DNA of 64,000 nucleotides from an uncultured bacterium (GCA_902797965.1 CADBUY010000001.1:62001-126000), one strand, 5' to 3'. Positions 17,094-26,463 are shown, numbered from the stretch's first letter. The notes: generated by a model from the letters alone, not told the origin. Program-made: numbers and translations.

Positions 17094-18582
17094 AGTTTTC
17101 TCGCTTTATATAATTTACAAAATTAGTTTTAAATAAATTATTTCTATAATAATTTATATCATAAATTGGTTCTTTATAAAAAGATTTTACATTTTCTTTC
17201 TTAACAAAAATTCCTCTTTGGTTAGATGAAAATATTTCAACCCACTTTGAATGAAGTTCTTTTTTTAGTATATCGTAAATTTTTTCAGTTTTACTAACTA
17301 TAATAATATCAGTAGGATAGTTATCTATGGCGTTAGTCCAACCATTTTTATTATTAACAAAATTTATATAATCATAAAAAACTTTCATTGGATATACACC
17401 ATCGTATCTGCCATCAATAAATATTTTATTATCTGGGTATAATTTATAAGAAATATATCCTGCATCTCCAAATGGCGCAATAATATTTCCCTTTATATTA
17501 TTAATTTTTATAAATTCTACTTCGGTAAATGGAAAACAAAAATGAGTTGCTCGAGGAATATTTATTGTAAACGGAATGGCAATTGCTAAAATTGGTATTA
17601 CAATATAAAGACATTTATTTATAGTTTTAAAATATTTAATTTGATTAAAATAATAGTTTATATCTTTACTTGCAAAAAAGAAAAGAATTATAGTTGCAAG
17701 TGGTATATTTTTTAGATGCAAGAAGCTTAAGAACATAGTAATTAAGATTATACTATATTCATAAAAATCAAAATTCTTTGTTTTAATATTTCTATATATC
17801 TTGCAACAAAGCATAGACACCATAATTACAACAACAGGTAAATATCTTACAAAAAATCTTGGATGAAAAACACTAATCCAATCCTCAATATTTGTTCTTG
17901 GTACTGTGATTGTATACAAAAGATATGCTACATACCTTATACCATAAGGATTAATGAGAAGTGCAGCATACGATAGCGTGGCAGCTAATACGAGCTTGTG
18001 AGCATTAGTTTTTCTTTTTATTAAATGAATAATTGTATAAATTGATATTATTCCAAGTCCTGCAGCAACACCTCCGTGTAAGTTGCACCATAATGCTATA
18101 ATTACAGGTAAAAACCATATTAGTTTAGAGTTTTGATTTTTAAATTTTTCTAAAATGTATATTGTGAGTGATGTAAGCATAAAGGTAAATGCTTGACATT
18201 TTATTAATTGTCCGGCTTCGTAGTTTAATAAAAATAGGAAAAGAGTTCCTGTTAAAAGGGGATATTCTATATTTTTATTATGTTTAAGCAAAAAGAATGT
18301 TGTAATAAAAAATAATATAGCATTTAAAATTATTAATCCAGCCGGTCCTAATAAATTTAGAAATGCATAAAAAAACACACCTGAGCCCCATTCGTGATCA
18401 AACCAATAAAGAGTCGGAGTATAAGAAAAAGGGTCATGTTTTAGCACTGTATGAAGTTTAAAAAATATTTCACCGACTTCTAATCTGGCAAATAAGTCAT
18501 AATCATAGTTGGTAGTTAAACAAGTTACAAATATTGCTAATGTAAATAATAAAACAGTTAGTATTATATTCTCTTTCTTCAT
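17086..18582 (-). CDS. Polytopic membrane protein, GT-C-like
   Basis: This integral membrane protein has about 498 aa and around ten hydrophobic helices, with a soluble C-terminal domain from about residue 355. After the first helix comes [31 protein letters not shown] and [13 protein letters not shown]. This acidic first loop, with a D-x-D-like site and an invariant HEW, is typical of the GT-C-like membrane proteins found in cell-surface glycan pathways. The C-terminal part ([37 protein letters not shown]) is also characteristic of that family. The ATG at 18582 gives a natural start before the first helix; an upstream ATG at 18630 is possible. It overlaps the patatin gene by 8 nt. The donor and acceptor are unknown. 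Confidence 0.65.
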   Translation of the reverse strand: MKKENIILTVLLFTLAIFVTCLTTNYDYDLFARLEVGEIFFKLHTVLKHDPFSYTPTLYWFDHEWGSGVFFYAFLNLLGPAGLIILNAILFFITTFFLLKHNKNIEYPLLTGTLFLFLLNYEAGQLIKCQAFTFMLTSLTIYILEKFKNQNSKLIWFLPVIIALWCNLHGGVAAGLGIISIYTIIHLIKRKTNAHKLVLAATLSYAALLINPYGIRYVAYLLYTITVPRTNIEDWISVFHPRFFVRYLPVVVIMVSMLCCKIYRNIKTKNFDFYEYSIILITMFLSFLHLKNIPLATIILFFFASKDINYYFNQIKYFKTINKCLYIVIPILAIAIPFTINIPRATHFCFPFTEVEFIKINNIKGNIIAPFGDAGYISYKLYPDNKIFIDGRYDGVYPMKVFYDYINFVNNKNGWTNAIDNYPTDIIIVSKTEKIYDILKKELHSKWVEIFSSNQRGIFVKKENVKSFYKEPIYDINYYRNNLFKTNFVNYIKRENYD

Positions 18583-18685
18583 AACAATAAAAATTTTATC
18601 ATAAATTCTAATTGTATAAAAAGTATACATACTCTATTTCTATGATACTTTATGATAAAATAGTTTTATAAACAAGGAGAATATA

Positions 18686-19927
18686 ATGGGCTTAACATTA
18701 GTAGAGAAAATAATATCTGAACATTCAGGAAAAACTGTTCACGCAGGAGAACTTGTTATATCAAAAGTTGATGTAACAGCAGTGCAGGATGGAACTGGTC
18801 CTTTAACAGTACAAGAATTTAAAAAGCTGGGTAAAGATAAGCTAAATAATCCTGAAAGAACAATTTTGTTTATTGACCATGCTTCACCTAGTCCGAGAAA
18901 GGAACTTTCTAATACTCACATGGTGCTTAGAGAGTTTCATAAAGAATATGGTGCGGTTCTTTCTGATACAGGTGCAGGTGTTTGTCATCAAAGACTTGTT
19001 GAAACTTTTGTTAATCCGGGAGAAATATTAATTGGCGCGGATTCTCATACATGTACCTCAGGTGCATTAGGCGCTTTTGCAACAGGCATGGGTTCTACTG
19101 ATATTGCAGTAGGTATGGCGCTCGGTAAAACATGGTTAAAAGTTCCTGCTACATTTAAAATTGTTGTAAGGGGTAAATTTAAAGAAGGAATTTGTTCTAA
19201 GGATTTGATGCTTCATCTTATCGGTATGATTGGTGCTGATGGTGCAACATATAAAGCATTAGAGTTCACAGGTGACACAATCGACAATATGACAATGTCA
19301 GAAAGATTTACGTTAGCAAACATGGCTGTTGAAGCCGGTGCAAAGTGTGGTTTGTTTATTGCTGATGATAAAACAAAAGCATTTTTAACAGAAAGAGGAA
19401 GAGGGGATAAATTCAGACAAATTCTTCCTGACCCTGACGCTGAATATGAAAGAATTATTGAAATCAATGCAGAAGATGTTCCTCATACTGTTTCTTGTCC
19501 ACACACAGTAGATAATACTAAGAGAGTCGAAGAACTAAAAGATGTTAAAGTTAATCAGGTATATGTAGGTACTTGTACAAATGGCAGAATTGAAGATTTA
19601 AGGGTAGTTGCAAAGATTTTAAACGGTAAAAAGGTCAATGAAGATGTCAGAATGCTTATTTGTCCGGCATCGAAAGATGTATATAAACAAGCTCTTAAAG
19701 AAGGTTTAATAGATATTTTTGTAGATGCAAACGCTTCTGTATTACCTCCGGGATGCGGACCTTGCGTAGGAGTTCATGCAGGAATTTTAGGTGACGGAGA
19801 AGTTTGTCTTGCGACTCAAAACAGAAACTTCCAAGGCAGAATGGGTAACACAAAAGGATTTATCTATCTTGCGTCCCCTTATGTTGCAGCATATACAGCA
19901 CTAAGAGGGTATATTTCTGCTGAATAG
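18686..19927 (+). CDS. leuC: 3-isopropylmalate dehydratase large subunit / homoaconitase-like
   Basis: This is the large subunit of the isopropylmalate isomerase (413 aa), which interconverts 2- and 3-isopropylmalate in leucine synthesis through a [4Fe-4S] cluster. Motifs are FIDHASPSPRKELSNTH, SDTGAGVCHQ, GADSHTCTSGALGAFATGMGSTDIA, YVGTCTNGRIEDL (first cluster Cys) and LPPGCGPCVG (the C-x2-C pair), then TQNRNFQGRMG. The length fits the short LeuC/HacA subfamily, which also includes homoaconitases and other isomerases. The start ATG 18686 follows AAGGAG. leuD is not adjacent: the next gene is a membrane protein. So substrate assignment rests on the family alone. Confidence 0.85.
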   Translation: MGLTLVEKIISEHSGKTVHAGELVISKVDVTAVQDGTGPLTVQEFKKLGKDKLNNPERTILFIDHASPSPRKELSNTHMVLREFHKEYGAVLSDTGAGVCHQRLVETFVNPGEILIGADSHTCTSGALGAFATGMGSTDIAVGMALGKTWLKVPATFKIVVRGKFKEGICSKDLMLHLIGMIGADGATYKALEFTGDTIDNMTMSERFTLANMAVEAGAKCGLFIADDKTKAFLTERGRGDKFRQILPDPDAEYERIIEINAEDVPHTVSCPHTVDNTKRVEELKDVKVNQVYVGTCTNGRIEDLRVVAKILNGKKVNEDVRMLICPASKDVYKQALKEGLIDIFVDANASVLPPGCGPCVGVHAGILGDGEVCLATQNRNFQGRMGNTKGFIYLASPYVAAYTALRGYISAE

Positions 19928-20027
19928 GGTTAGGTGAAATGTATTTTGATTGAGCCTATATCTTTAACATAAAAGCTAAAATTAAAAATTTTTATATATT
20001 TGCATGAGTAGAAAATAGAGGAGTTTT

Positions 20028-20516
20028 ATGAACATACTGATTTTGAAACAACTGGCAATTTTGAGTGTATTTGCAGGCGCAGTCCTCGGTGCAATAACAC
20101 TAATACCTTACGTTGGTTATGTGAGTTTCATAATTGCGTTTGTATTTTTGTCTGCATTTATGATTCATTATATGAAGAAAAATGATTTGATTGGTATAAT
20201 TAATCCTCAGGAGGGTGCTATCTATGGAGCGGTAATTGGTGTTGTTTCTTTTGCGGCATTTTTGGTTATCTTGGCTCCTATTGCTTCGCTTATAGGTTTA
20301 ATTTTCAAAAGTTATCCACTTGGATTTTTTGGATATTTGTTTAATAATATTGGCTCATTTTTCTTTGCAACGCTTCCTTTAGCTGTATTTGCAGTTTTAA
20401 TGAGTGCCTTATTTAACGGTTTTACAGGCATGGTGACGGCTTGGGTATATGAACTCGTTACAGGAATAAAAAAAGAAAATAATCAAAATAATAGTATAGA
20501 TTTTGAGATAAAATAG
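20028..20516 (+). CDS. Small polytopic membrane protein
   Basis: This 162-aa protein has four predicted membrane helices (about 8-25, 30-48, 63-90 and 105-145) separated by short loops, including KKNDLIGIINPQEGAIYGAVIGV and a charged tail. The Gly/Ala pattern within the helices resembles the DUF5518/DUF4199-like small membrane proteins, but I cannot name the family. Start ATG 20028 follows AGAGGAG. It lies between leuC and mtnA, 12 nt before the latter, so it is likely cotranscribed with mtnA. Confidence 0.7.
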   Translation: MNILILKQLAILSVFAGAVLGAITLIPYVGYVSFIIAFVFLSAFMIHYMKKNDLIGIINPQEGAIYGAVIGVVSFAAFLVILAPIASLIGLIFKSYPLGFFGYLFNNIGSFFFATLPLAVFAVLMSALFNGFTGMVTAWVYELVTGIKKENNQNNSIDFEIK

Positions 20517-20527
20517 GAGAGATTTAA

Positions 20528-21583
20528 ATGGTATTTGATTCTAAAATAAGACCAATTACTTGGGAAGACGGAATGTCTAAAATGTTAGACCAGACGATTA
20601 TTCCTTATGAATATAAATATGTTTATATAAGCAAGGGACAAGAAATGTTTGATGCAATCAGAAATATGATAGTAAGAGGAGCTCCGGCAATTGGTATTGC
20701 TGGCGCTCAGGGAGTTGTTTTATACGCTCAAGAGGGCAGGGGTAAATATAACAGTTTTGAGAAATACAAACAATGGTTATTGGAAAAGGCTGATTATATG
20801 GCAACGTCACGTCCTACAGCCGTAAACTTAATGTGGGCATGCAACGAGCAAAAAGAAATTATCAAAAACTCAAATTCTGATATTGACAGCTTAATAAAAG
20901 AATTAACAGATAAAGCAATTGAGATTGAAAAAGACGACATTGAAAGATGTATAAAAATTGGTGAATTTGGTTCGGAAGTTGTTCCAAAAGGCGCAACAAT
21001 TCTTACTCACTGTAATGCTGGTGCTTTGGCAACAGGAGGATATGGAACCGCTCTTGGAGTTGTTCGTTCGGCTTACGCTAAGGATAACACAATTCAGGTA
21101 TTTGCAGATGAAACACGCCCGCGTCAACAAGGCGCAAGACTTACAACTTTTGAACTTGCAATGGATGGAATTCCTGTAACACTTATTACAGATGGTATGT
21201 GTTCATATTTTATGAATAAAGGCATGATTGATATGGTTGTAGTGGGTGCAGACAGAATTGCAGCAAATGGTGATGCTGCTAATAAAATCGGAACGTATAC
21301 GGTTGCGATTGCTGCAAAATATCATAATATTCCGTTCTATGTGGCAGCACCTCTTTCTACAATTGATACTTCAATTGCCTCAGGAAAAGAGATTCCGATA
21401 GAAGAACGTTCACATGAAGAAGTGACACACATAAACGGAAAAAGAATTTGTGCAGAAGGTATAAATATTATCAACCCCGGGTTTGATGTAACTCCTCATG
21501 AACTTATTGCCGGTATTATTACCGAAAAAGGTATATTAAGACCGGATTATAATAAATCTATAGCAGAAGCTTTTAAGGGGTAA
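20528..21583 (+). CDS. mtnA: S-methyl-5-thioribose-1-phosphate isomerase
   Basis: This enzyme of the methionine salvage pathway converts methylthioribose-1-phosphate to methylthioribulose-1-phosphate. It has 351 aa, the normal length. Conserved stretches are VRGAPAIGIAGAQGVVLYA, SRPTAVNLMWA, THCNAGALATGGYGTALGV, VFADETRPRQQGARLTTFEL, TDGMCSYFM with the catalytic Cys, and VVVGADRIAANGDAANKIGTY with the catalytic Asp. Near the end, EIPIEERSHEEV and NPGFDVTPHELIAGIITEKGI complete the fold. The start ATG 20528 follows AGGAGAG. Two copies of GGGGTAAATATAA touch this gene, one inside it at 20739 and one spanning its stop codon. Other salvage genes are not in view. Confidence 0.95.
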   Translation: MVFDSKIRPITWEDGMSKMLDQTIIPYEYKYVYISKGQEMFDAIRNMIVRGAPAIGIAGAQGVVLYAQEGRGKYNSFEKYKQWLLEKADYMATSRPTAVNLMWACNEQKEIIKNSNSDIDSLIKELTDKAIEIEKDDIERCIKIGEFGSEVVPKGATILTHCNAGALATGGYGTALGVVRSAYAKDNTIQVFADETRPRQQGARLTTFELAMDGIPVTLITDGMCSYFMNKGMIDMVVVGADRIAANGDAANKIGTYTVAIAAKYHNIPFYVAAPLSTIDTSIASGKEIPIEERSHEEVTHINGKRICAEGINIINPGFDVTPHELIAGIITEKGILRPDYNKSIAEAFKG

Positions 21584-21661
21584 ATATAAAAATTAATAGT
21601 AACAGTTATGAGTTTAGAAGTTAGGGGGTACTCAATAAGTACACTATAGAAAGGAAAAAGA

Positions 21662-21946
21662 ATGAAAAAGATTTTAGTATCACTAATGGCATTTACAATT
21701 TTATCAATTTCAGCACCTGCTTTTGCGGGGACACATGGTGTAAACGGCAGAGTGAGTGCAAAGTCTGTTTGTGCAGGAGCATTATCTCTAATAGTTTGGC
21801 CCGGACTTGGTCAGGTTGTTAATGAAGAACCTTATGACAAGAACATTACTCACGCCATTTTGGGTTTGACAGGTATTTTCAGAATTTGGTCTTGTTATGA
21901 TGCAGTAGTTGACAGACATGGCGGTGTTTGGGAAAACAGAATTTAA
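21662..21946 (+). CDS. Small secreted or membrane-associated protein, 94 aa
   Basis: It has a signal peptide (MKKILVSLMAFTILSISAPAFA) cleaved before GTHGVNGR. The mature part has two short hydrophobic patches, SVCAGALSLIVWPGLGQVVN and HAILGLTGIFRIWSCYDAVVD, recalling the TM2-domain style of paired helices around a small loop. It has two Cys and a C-terminal R-H-G-G-V-W. The ribosome site AAAGGAAAAAG precedes ATG 21662. It ends at a bidirectional terminator. The function is unknown. Confidence 0.6.
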   Translation: MKKILVSLMAFTILSISAPAFAGTHGVNGRVSAKSVCAGALSLIVWPGLGQVVNEEPYDKNITHAILGLTGIFRIWSCYDAVVDRHGGVWENRI

Positions 21947-21954
21947 TAACATTT

Positions 21955-21999
21955 AAAAAGAGGGTTTCAGTTCACTTTAAAGTCACCCTCTTTTATTTT
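21955..21999. terminator. Bidirectional terminator
   Basis: AAAGAGGGT and ACCCTCTTT arms enclose about 18 nt, with T-rich tails on both strands. It lies between a rightward small gene and the leftward HEAT-protein gene. Confidence 0.75.
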
Positions 22000-22688
22000 T
22001 CTTGCCTTTTTATGCAATTTCTGTAAATTTTTCCTGCCGCTAATATGGCATTTGCCTGAACGATTGTGTTTTCATCATCAATCCTGTTTATTATCGGAAC
22101 TAATATTCTTTCGGGTTCAATATCAGTATATTCGCTTATTTTTGTCAAACACGATATTGCGGAGTTTCTTGACACCCAGTTGGAATTTGTCAGCGTGTCA
22201 ATAAGTTTATCTATGACAGGGGTTTGGGCGTTTACTATTGCGTCCATTGCTGCTGTTCTGATTTTTTCATTGTCTTCGCCAAGTTTTTCAATGTAAATAT
22301 CAATTGCATCTTTGTCGTTTATATATGATAAAGCTTTTAATGATGCGGCTACTATTGATGGGTTTATATCGTTTGTTTTTGACCGGAATTTCTTAAATAA
22401 AGCAATCTCTAAATCATCTCTGCGCGGAGTTGATGTAAGTTGTTCAAGCTGACTGTTTTCTATAACTTCTCCATCAGGAAGTTTATACTCAAAACCTGCT
22501 TTTCTGATTGAAGCAGCCGCTTCTTCTAATGTTTCAAATTCCATTGCATCAGTGCCGTTTGGATGCGGAACAAGTAATTTTACCTGATTATCACTATTTT
22601 TCAAAGATATTGCAGGAACGTAAAAGAAAGTTTTTTCTTCGTTCCCTGTTTGTATGATTTTCTTTTTTATGCCAATTTTTTGCTGCAT
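21993..22688 (-). CDS. HEAT-repeat-like protein
   Basis: This 231-aa protein starts at ATG 22688, 9 nt after GGAG; a TTG at 22703 is less likely. The N-terminal 90 residues are a small beta-rich part (KIIQTGNEEKTFFYVPAISLK, PHPNGTDAMEFETLEEAAASIRKAGFEYKLPDG). The rest is four or five HEAT-type helical pairs (SIVAASLKALSYINDKDAIDIYIEKLGEDNEKIRTAAMDAIVNA and so on), typical of scaffolds. It is last in the leftward run ssb - DUF1537 kinase - pdxA-like. No enzymatic motif is visible. Confidence 0.7.
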   Translation of the reverse strand: MQQKIGIKKKIIQTGNEEKTFFYVPAISLKNSDNQVKLLVPHPNGTDAMEFETLEEAAASIRKAGFEYKLPDGEVIENSQLEQLTSTPRRDDLEIALFKKFRSKTNDINPSIVAASLKALSYINDKDAIDIYIEKLGEDNEKIRTAAMDAIVNAQTPVIDKLIDTLTNSNWVSRNSAISCLTKISEYTDIEPERILVPIINRIDDENTIVQANAILAAGKIYRNCIKRQEK

Positions 22689-22703
22689 TAAACAAAACTC
22701 CAA

Positions 22704-23639
22704 TTAGTAAAGACAGTATTTTATAGCTTCAATCATTGATTCCGGATTAGCAATATTTTTACCTGCAATGTCAAACGCGGTTCCATGGCTTGGTGAAGTT
22801 CGAATTATATCCAGACCGATAGTCATATTAACTGTTTTTTCTGATGCTACAGACTTAATAGGAATTAAACCTTGGTCATGATAGCAAGCTATATAACAAT
22901 CGTAAGGAGATTTGTCACCTTTAAGATAATTTTGAACTCCATTGATAAACAATGTGTCCGCAGGAAGCGGATTTGTTATATTAATCCCTCTGGTTCTCAG
23001 AGCTTCTATTGCAGGAAGCATTGTTTTTTCTTCTTCTGTTCCCAAAAGTCCGTTTTCACCGGCATGCGGATTTAAAGCGCACAGTGCAAAAGAAGGTTTG
23101 TTTATAAACAAATGGTTTTGAAAGAAGCTTCTCAAGCGTTCAACTTTTTCTATAATAAATTCTTTTGTAAGCGTTTTGCTAACATCTTTTAATGGTAAAT
23201 GACGGGTTAACAATAAAATCCTAAAGTCTTTAGAAACAAAGAGCATTTCTGCTTTTTGTCCGTCATGAGCCAAAAATTTTTCTAAAACTTCCGTTTGTCC
23301 GCTAAACTTATGTCCGCCAAGGTTCATTGCTTCTTTTGAAGTTGGTGCTGTAACTATAAATCTTGGCTTAAGCTCGCATGCCCTCTGTAATAAGCGAAAA
23401 GAAAAATCGCCTGCTTCAGAAGTAACTTCGCCGGCTCTAACTCTTGATGAATACTCAACTTCTTCTATTTCGTAATTGTTCTGCAAATTGCCATACGCAT
23501 TTAAAACTTTTGAATTAGAGATTATAACGATATCTCTTGGCGGAATATTAAGCGTATTAAGTGCTTTAATGGTGATTTCAGCACCGATACCATTCGGGTC
23601 GCCAGTTGTAATTGCGATTTTGTTTGAATAGTTTTTCAT
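22704..23639 (-). CDS. pdxA: PdxA-family dehydrogenase (4-hydroxythreonine-4-phosphate or 4-phospho-D-threonate)
   Basis: This protein of 311 aa belongs to the PdxA family of zinc-dependent, NAD(P)-linked dehydrogenases. Signs are ITTGDPNGIGAEI at the N-terminus, TAPTSKEAMNLGGHKFSGQTEVLEKFL, LTRHLPLKDV, ALNPHAGENGLLGTEE, ADTLFIN, YDCYIACYHDQGLIPIK and RTSPSHGTAFDIAGK. The gene lies 8 nt after a DUF1537 kinase. In characterised systems that pairing marks PdxA2, which oxidises 4-phospho-D-threonate or -erythronate. The vitamin B6 role of the classical PdxA is therefore less likely here, though it cannot be excluded, because the two subfamilies share the motifs. Confidence 0.85.
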   Translation of the reverse strand: MKNYSNKIAITTGDPNGIGAEITIKALNTLNIPPRDIVIISNSKVLNAYGNLQNNYEIEEVEYSSRVRAGEVTSEAGDFSFRLLQRACELKPRFIVTAPTSKEAMNLGGHKFSGQTEVLEKFLAHDGQKAEMLFVSKDFRILLLTRHLPLKDVSKTLTKEFIIEKVERLRSFFQNHLFINKPSFALCALNPHAGENGLLGTEEEKTMLPAIEALRTRGINITNPLPADTLFINGVQNYLKGDKSPYDCYIACYHDQGLIPIKSVASEKTVNMTIGLDIIRTSPSHGTAFDIAGKNIANPESMIEAIKYCLY

Positions 23640-23647
23640 ATTTACCG

Positions 23648-24955
23648 TTATCCCTCATGAAACTTGAAATAATTGAGTATATCTATAAGAGTTTTGCTTT
23701 TGCCTAAATTGCCGGATTTGGTTACAATCCATTGTTCATTAGCATCAGAACATATTGAAATTGCAGGAGCAACCTCATCAACAAGTCTGAGCATCTTTGA
23801 TTCAATCTTTGAACAGCATTTGTATGATGTTTCACCGCCTAATGTAATCAAAATTGCATTTATTTCAGATAAAACTTCTTTGGTAAGTTCTGCTAAGTAA
23901 TCTGTAATCATGGATGCAAACTTTTCTTTTGTAAGTTCTGCCATTTCCGAATTATCAGAAAATCCGTCAAAGTTTGTAATCAGGTGGGAAGTATGTACAC
24001 AAACTGTAATACCGCTTTTCAGGTTTGTAACTATTCTTGAAACCATTTCATCATCAATACCGCATAAAATATCTCTTACTTCCAGCGGAATAAAATTGAT
24101 ATTATCAACATCATCCGATTGTTCAAGTTTTGTTATTTGTTCTGCCGTAATTTGTGTAGCAGTACCCGAAACAATAAATTTAGGTAATTGCGGTATTTTT
24201 ACGGCTTGTTTTTCAGCTTCTATATCAGCTAGCCAGCTTTTTCCAAACACCTGAGCGCCTGCTGCTGTTCCTGTAGGTAACAGTTTTTTGTTACATTTTT
24301 TGACAGCAAGAGCAATTTGTTCTATGTCAGTAATTGATGTTGAATCTGCTACAATAAGTTTTTTCCCCTCTTTTAGAAGTTCATTTATTCTGATTAAGAT
24401 AGGACCTGCACCATTCATAACTGTTCTTAAATCAAGAACCCCGACCAAGTCCTTTTTTCCGTCAGAAAGTTGAGATTTAAGGAGTGTTGGTATATGTGAT
24501 TCAAGAATAGGTGAGTGTGGGTCGATTGCAATTTCTGTTCTTCCGATTGGAATTCCTTTCAGAAGGTGATATCCGCCAACTGTAATTCTTCCCTCTTGTG
24601 GAAATGCAGGAATTATTACAGCTGCATCATACTCAAGGATATCAATTAAAGAAAGTGTTTCAGTTGCGATATGACCTCTTAGAGTTGAGTCAATTTTCTT
24701 GTAGTAGTATTCAAAAGAAAAATTGTCTGCAAAAGTTTTAGCTGTATCAGAGACTCTTTTTAAAGACTCTTCGGTGTTACAATTTCTTGACTCGCTTGAT
24801 ATTGCCCAAACTTCAGTTAAATCTTTTCTGTCCGGTTTATAAGATGAGTCTAGTAATATTTTTGTTTTTGCACCTTGATTATGAAACTGCAAAGCAGTGT
24901 CATTTGCGCCTGTTAAGTCATCAGCAATAATGCCTACTAAATCCGTAAAAATCAT
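23648..24955 (-). CDS. Four-carbon acid sugar kinase (DUF1537 family)
   Basis: This 435-aa protein is an ATP-dependent kinase of four-carbon sugar acids (D-threonate, D- or L-erythronate). The N-terminal domain opens with VGIIADDLTGANDTALQF and contains YYKKIDSTLRGHIATE, IIPAFPQEGRITVGGYHLLKGIPIGRTE and HSPILESHIP. The C-terminal nucleotide-binding domain shows FIVSGTATQITAEQI and ITLGGETSYKCCSKI. No strong ribosome site precedes ATG 24955. The neighbouring PdxA-family gene indicates a two-step route: phosphorylation, then oxidation with decarboxylation to dihydroxyacetone phosphate. Confidence 0.85.
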   Translation of the reverse strand: MIFTDLVGIIADDLTGANDTALQFHNQGAKTKILLDSSYKPDRKDLTEVWAISSESRNCNTEESLKRVSDTAKTFADNFSFEYYYKKIDSTLRGHIATETLSLIDILEYDAAVIIPAFPQEGRITVGGYHLLKGIPIGRTEIAIDPHSPILESHIPTLLKSQLSDGKKDLVGVLDLRTVMNGAGPILIRINELLKEGKKLIVADSTSITDIEQIALAVKKCNKKLLPTGTAAGAQVFGKSWLADIEAEKQAVKIPQLPKFIVSGTATQITAEQITKLEQSDDVDNINFIPLEVRDILCGIDDEMVSRIVTNLKSGITVCVHTSHLITNFDGFSDNSEMAELTKEKFASMITDYLAELTKEVLSEINAILITLGGETSYKCCSKIESKMLRLVDEVAPAISICSDANEQWIVTKSGNLGKSKTLIDILNYFKFHEG

Positions 24956-25054
24956 GGTTGAAGTGATTAAGTAAATAAAAGAATAAGTGAGTTTTTTTAA
25001 ATATTACACCACTTGTTCATCTGTTCACTTGCTCACAAGCCTCCTCCTTTATAT

Positions 25055-25384
25055 TTATTCTTGAACATCACGTTTTGAGCCAAGTAATCTGATTTGGTTT
25101 GCAACGATTAAAAATCTTTCTCTTTCTTCGCCTGTCTGATCAGTCCATTTGCTGATTGAAATTCTGCCATCAACAGCAACCTGTCTGCCTTTTTTTACAT
25201 ATTCGCCTGCAAATTCTGCTTGTTTGTCCCAAACCTCTATATTAAACCAATCAGGAACTTCTGTTTTTGTTTTTGAATCAAAGCGGTTTACTGCTAGAGA
25301 AAAAGTTGTTTTAACTTTTCCTGATTCAAAATATTTTATTTCTGCATCCTGACCTGCTCTTCCAACGATAGTTGCTGTATTCAT
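25055..25384 (-). CDS. ssb: Single-stranded DNA-binding protein
   Basis: This is an OB-fold SSB of 109 aa that coats single-stranded DNA. It begins MNTATIVGRAGQDAEIKYFESGKVKTTFSLAVNR and contains PDWFNIEVWDKQAEFAGEYVKKGRQVAVDGRISISKW and RFLIVANQIRLLG. It ends soon after the fold, without the flexible linker and acidic DDDIPF-type tip that recruits partners, so it is a short form. A fuller SSB may exist elsewhere. AAAGGAG precedes ATG 25384. It heads the leftward run that continues into the DUF1537 kinase. Confidence 0.9.
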   Translation of the reverse strand: MNTATIVGRAGQDAEIKYFESGKVKTTFSLAVNRFDSKTKTEVPDWFNIEVWDKQAEFAGEYVKKGRQVAVDGRISISKWTDQTGEERERFLIVANQIRLLGSKRDVQE

Positions 25385-25480
25385 ACAATTCTCCTTTATA
25401 TCCGAATCTTTTATGAGATTATTATATCATAGAAAATCTATAAATTTCATTTATAATAAATGTATCGGAAGATTTGTTTT

Positions 25481-25918
25481 ATGGCTAAGAAAAAGAATAA
25501 AGTATTAGGAAAAAGCAGAATAATAAGTTTTGGAATAACATTTTTGCTTATGGCGACAGGCTTGTATTATGTCGGACTTAATTATGTTCCTCAAAAATGG
25601 TATGAAGCTCAGACGATGATGCCAAATCAGGTTGAATCATATTATGTAAATCAGTGGTGTACCCATGATTTTGGCAGAAAAGAGGCTATATTGTGGGATA
25701 TGACAAGAGTTGACTGTCTTGCAAAAGATTATGCAATAGAGTTTGATTTTGCTAAAAAGTGGGCAGAAAGTGTCGGGCAGGCTCTTTATTATTCTAAAAT
25801 GACAGGTAAAAAGCCCGCTGTCGTTTTGATTTTGACATCATTAACAGATTATCATTATGTTAAAAGAATTGAACGACTTGATAACGGAATAAAAATTTTT
25901 TTAATTAAAGCATTTTAA
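25481..25918 (+). CDS. Membrane-anchored PD-(D/E)xK-like protein
   Basis: This 145-aa protein starts at ATG 25481 behind GGAAG; a frame extending to 25460 lacks a site. A basic N-terminus (MAKKKNKVLGKSRI) and one membrane helix (IISFGITFLLMATGLYYVGLNYV) are followed by a soluble domain. The core reads RVDCLAKDYAIEFDFAKKWAESVGQALYYSKMTGKKPAVVLIL. This resembles a PD-(D/E)xK nuclease core, with an acidic first residue, E-F-D, K and Q/Y positions. The anchor is unusual for a nuclease. The activity is inference. It lies alone. Confidence 0.55.
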   Translation: MAKKKNKVLGKSRIISFGITFLLMATGLYYVGLNYVPQKWYEAQTMMPNQVESYYVNQWCTHDFGRKEAILWDMTRVDCLAKDYAIEFDFAKKWAESVGQALYYSKMTGKKPAVVLILTSLTDYHYVKRIERLDNGIKIFLIKAF

Positions 25919-26019
25919 ACTAATATTTGCCGTTAGAATATAAAACTTTTCCCTCGTACCTTGCGGAAGAGGGTTGGAGTGGGGGATGATTATATACCCA
26001 TTATCTTTCTTTTACTCTA

Positions 26020-26117
26020 TTTATCGGCAACTTTGAGTAAAAACTTTAGAAAAATATGAGTCTTGACAGAAAATTATTACAAAAGTTAACAACAAAAATC
26101 AAGAAAAAAAGAGAATG
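26020..26117. repeat. 98-bp imperfect direct repeat, copy A
   Basis: This copy matches 28076-28168 in the same orientation, with a handful of substitutions and a short gap. The first 42 bases are identical. Both copies contain, on the minus strand, the TAAAGTTT and GCCGATAA boxes of a sigma-28-type promoter. Copy A has no gene downstream of it on that strand. Confidence 0.8.
26021..26048 (-). promoter_or_regulatory. Orphan sigma-28-type promoter copy
   Basis: Same boxes and 12-nt spacer as the copy at 28077-28104, but the next gene leftward is on the other strand. It is probably left behind by duplication or by loss of a gene. Confidence 0.4.
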
Positions 26118-26463
26118 CTTTATTCCTCCCCTCAATAGGGGAGGTTAGGTGGGGTACTTGTTAAAACTCATACAATTACAATTTAAACCCACCCTTAATC
26201 CCTCCCTAATCAGGGAGGGAACAATAATTGTCATTGTAAGGCTAGTTAGAACCGTAATAACAGGACACTTTGATACCACATTCTCAGTAGGTGAGGGAGC
26301 TAATTATTATTACCTCACCCTAACCCTCTCCTCAAAAGGAGAGGGAACAATAATACCCTCTACCTTAATCCCTCCCCAAGGGGAGAATAAAGTACCCCTC
26401 CGCTTATTCATACAATTTTGGAGGGGTTAAATTTATCAGTTAGCTTTATAAAACCAAATTACC

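Larger units (their letters stand above)
25919..26463. other. Gene-free stretch with hairpin-rich decayed repeats
   Basis: There is no credible gene here; an apparent frame at 26149-26430 runs straight through palindromes. After the 98-bp direct repeat (26020-26117) come several G/C-rich inverted pairs: CCTCCCCTC with GAGGGGAGG-like partners near 26126-26150, CCCTCCCT with AGGGAGGG at 26194-26220, CCCTCTCC with GGAGAGGG near 26322-26345, and CCCTCCCC/GGGGAG near 26371-26386. They look like remnants of a small palindromic repeat family. Confidence 0.5.

Noticed and set aside
24956..25054. Short run of GTGAACAAGTG-like units between ssb and the DUF1537 kinase
   Set aside because: Too short and irregular to be called a repeat array.
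26149..26430. 93-codon frame
   Set aside because: It runs through a series of G/C-rich palindromes and has no ribosome site.
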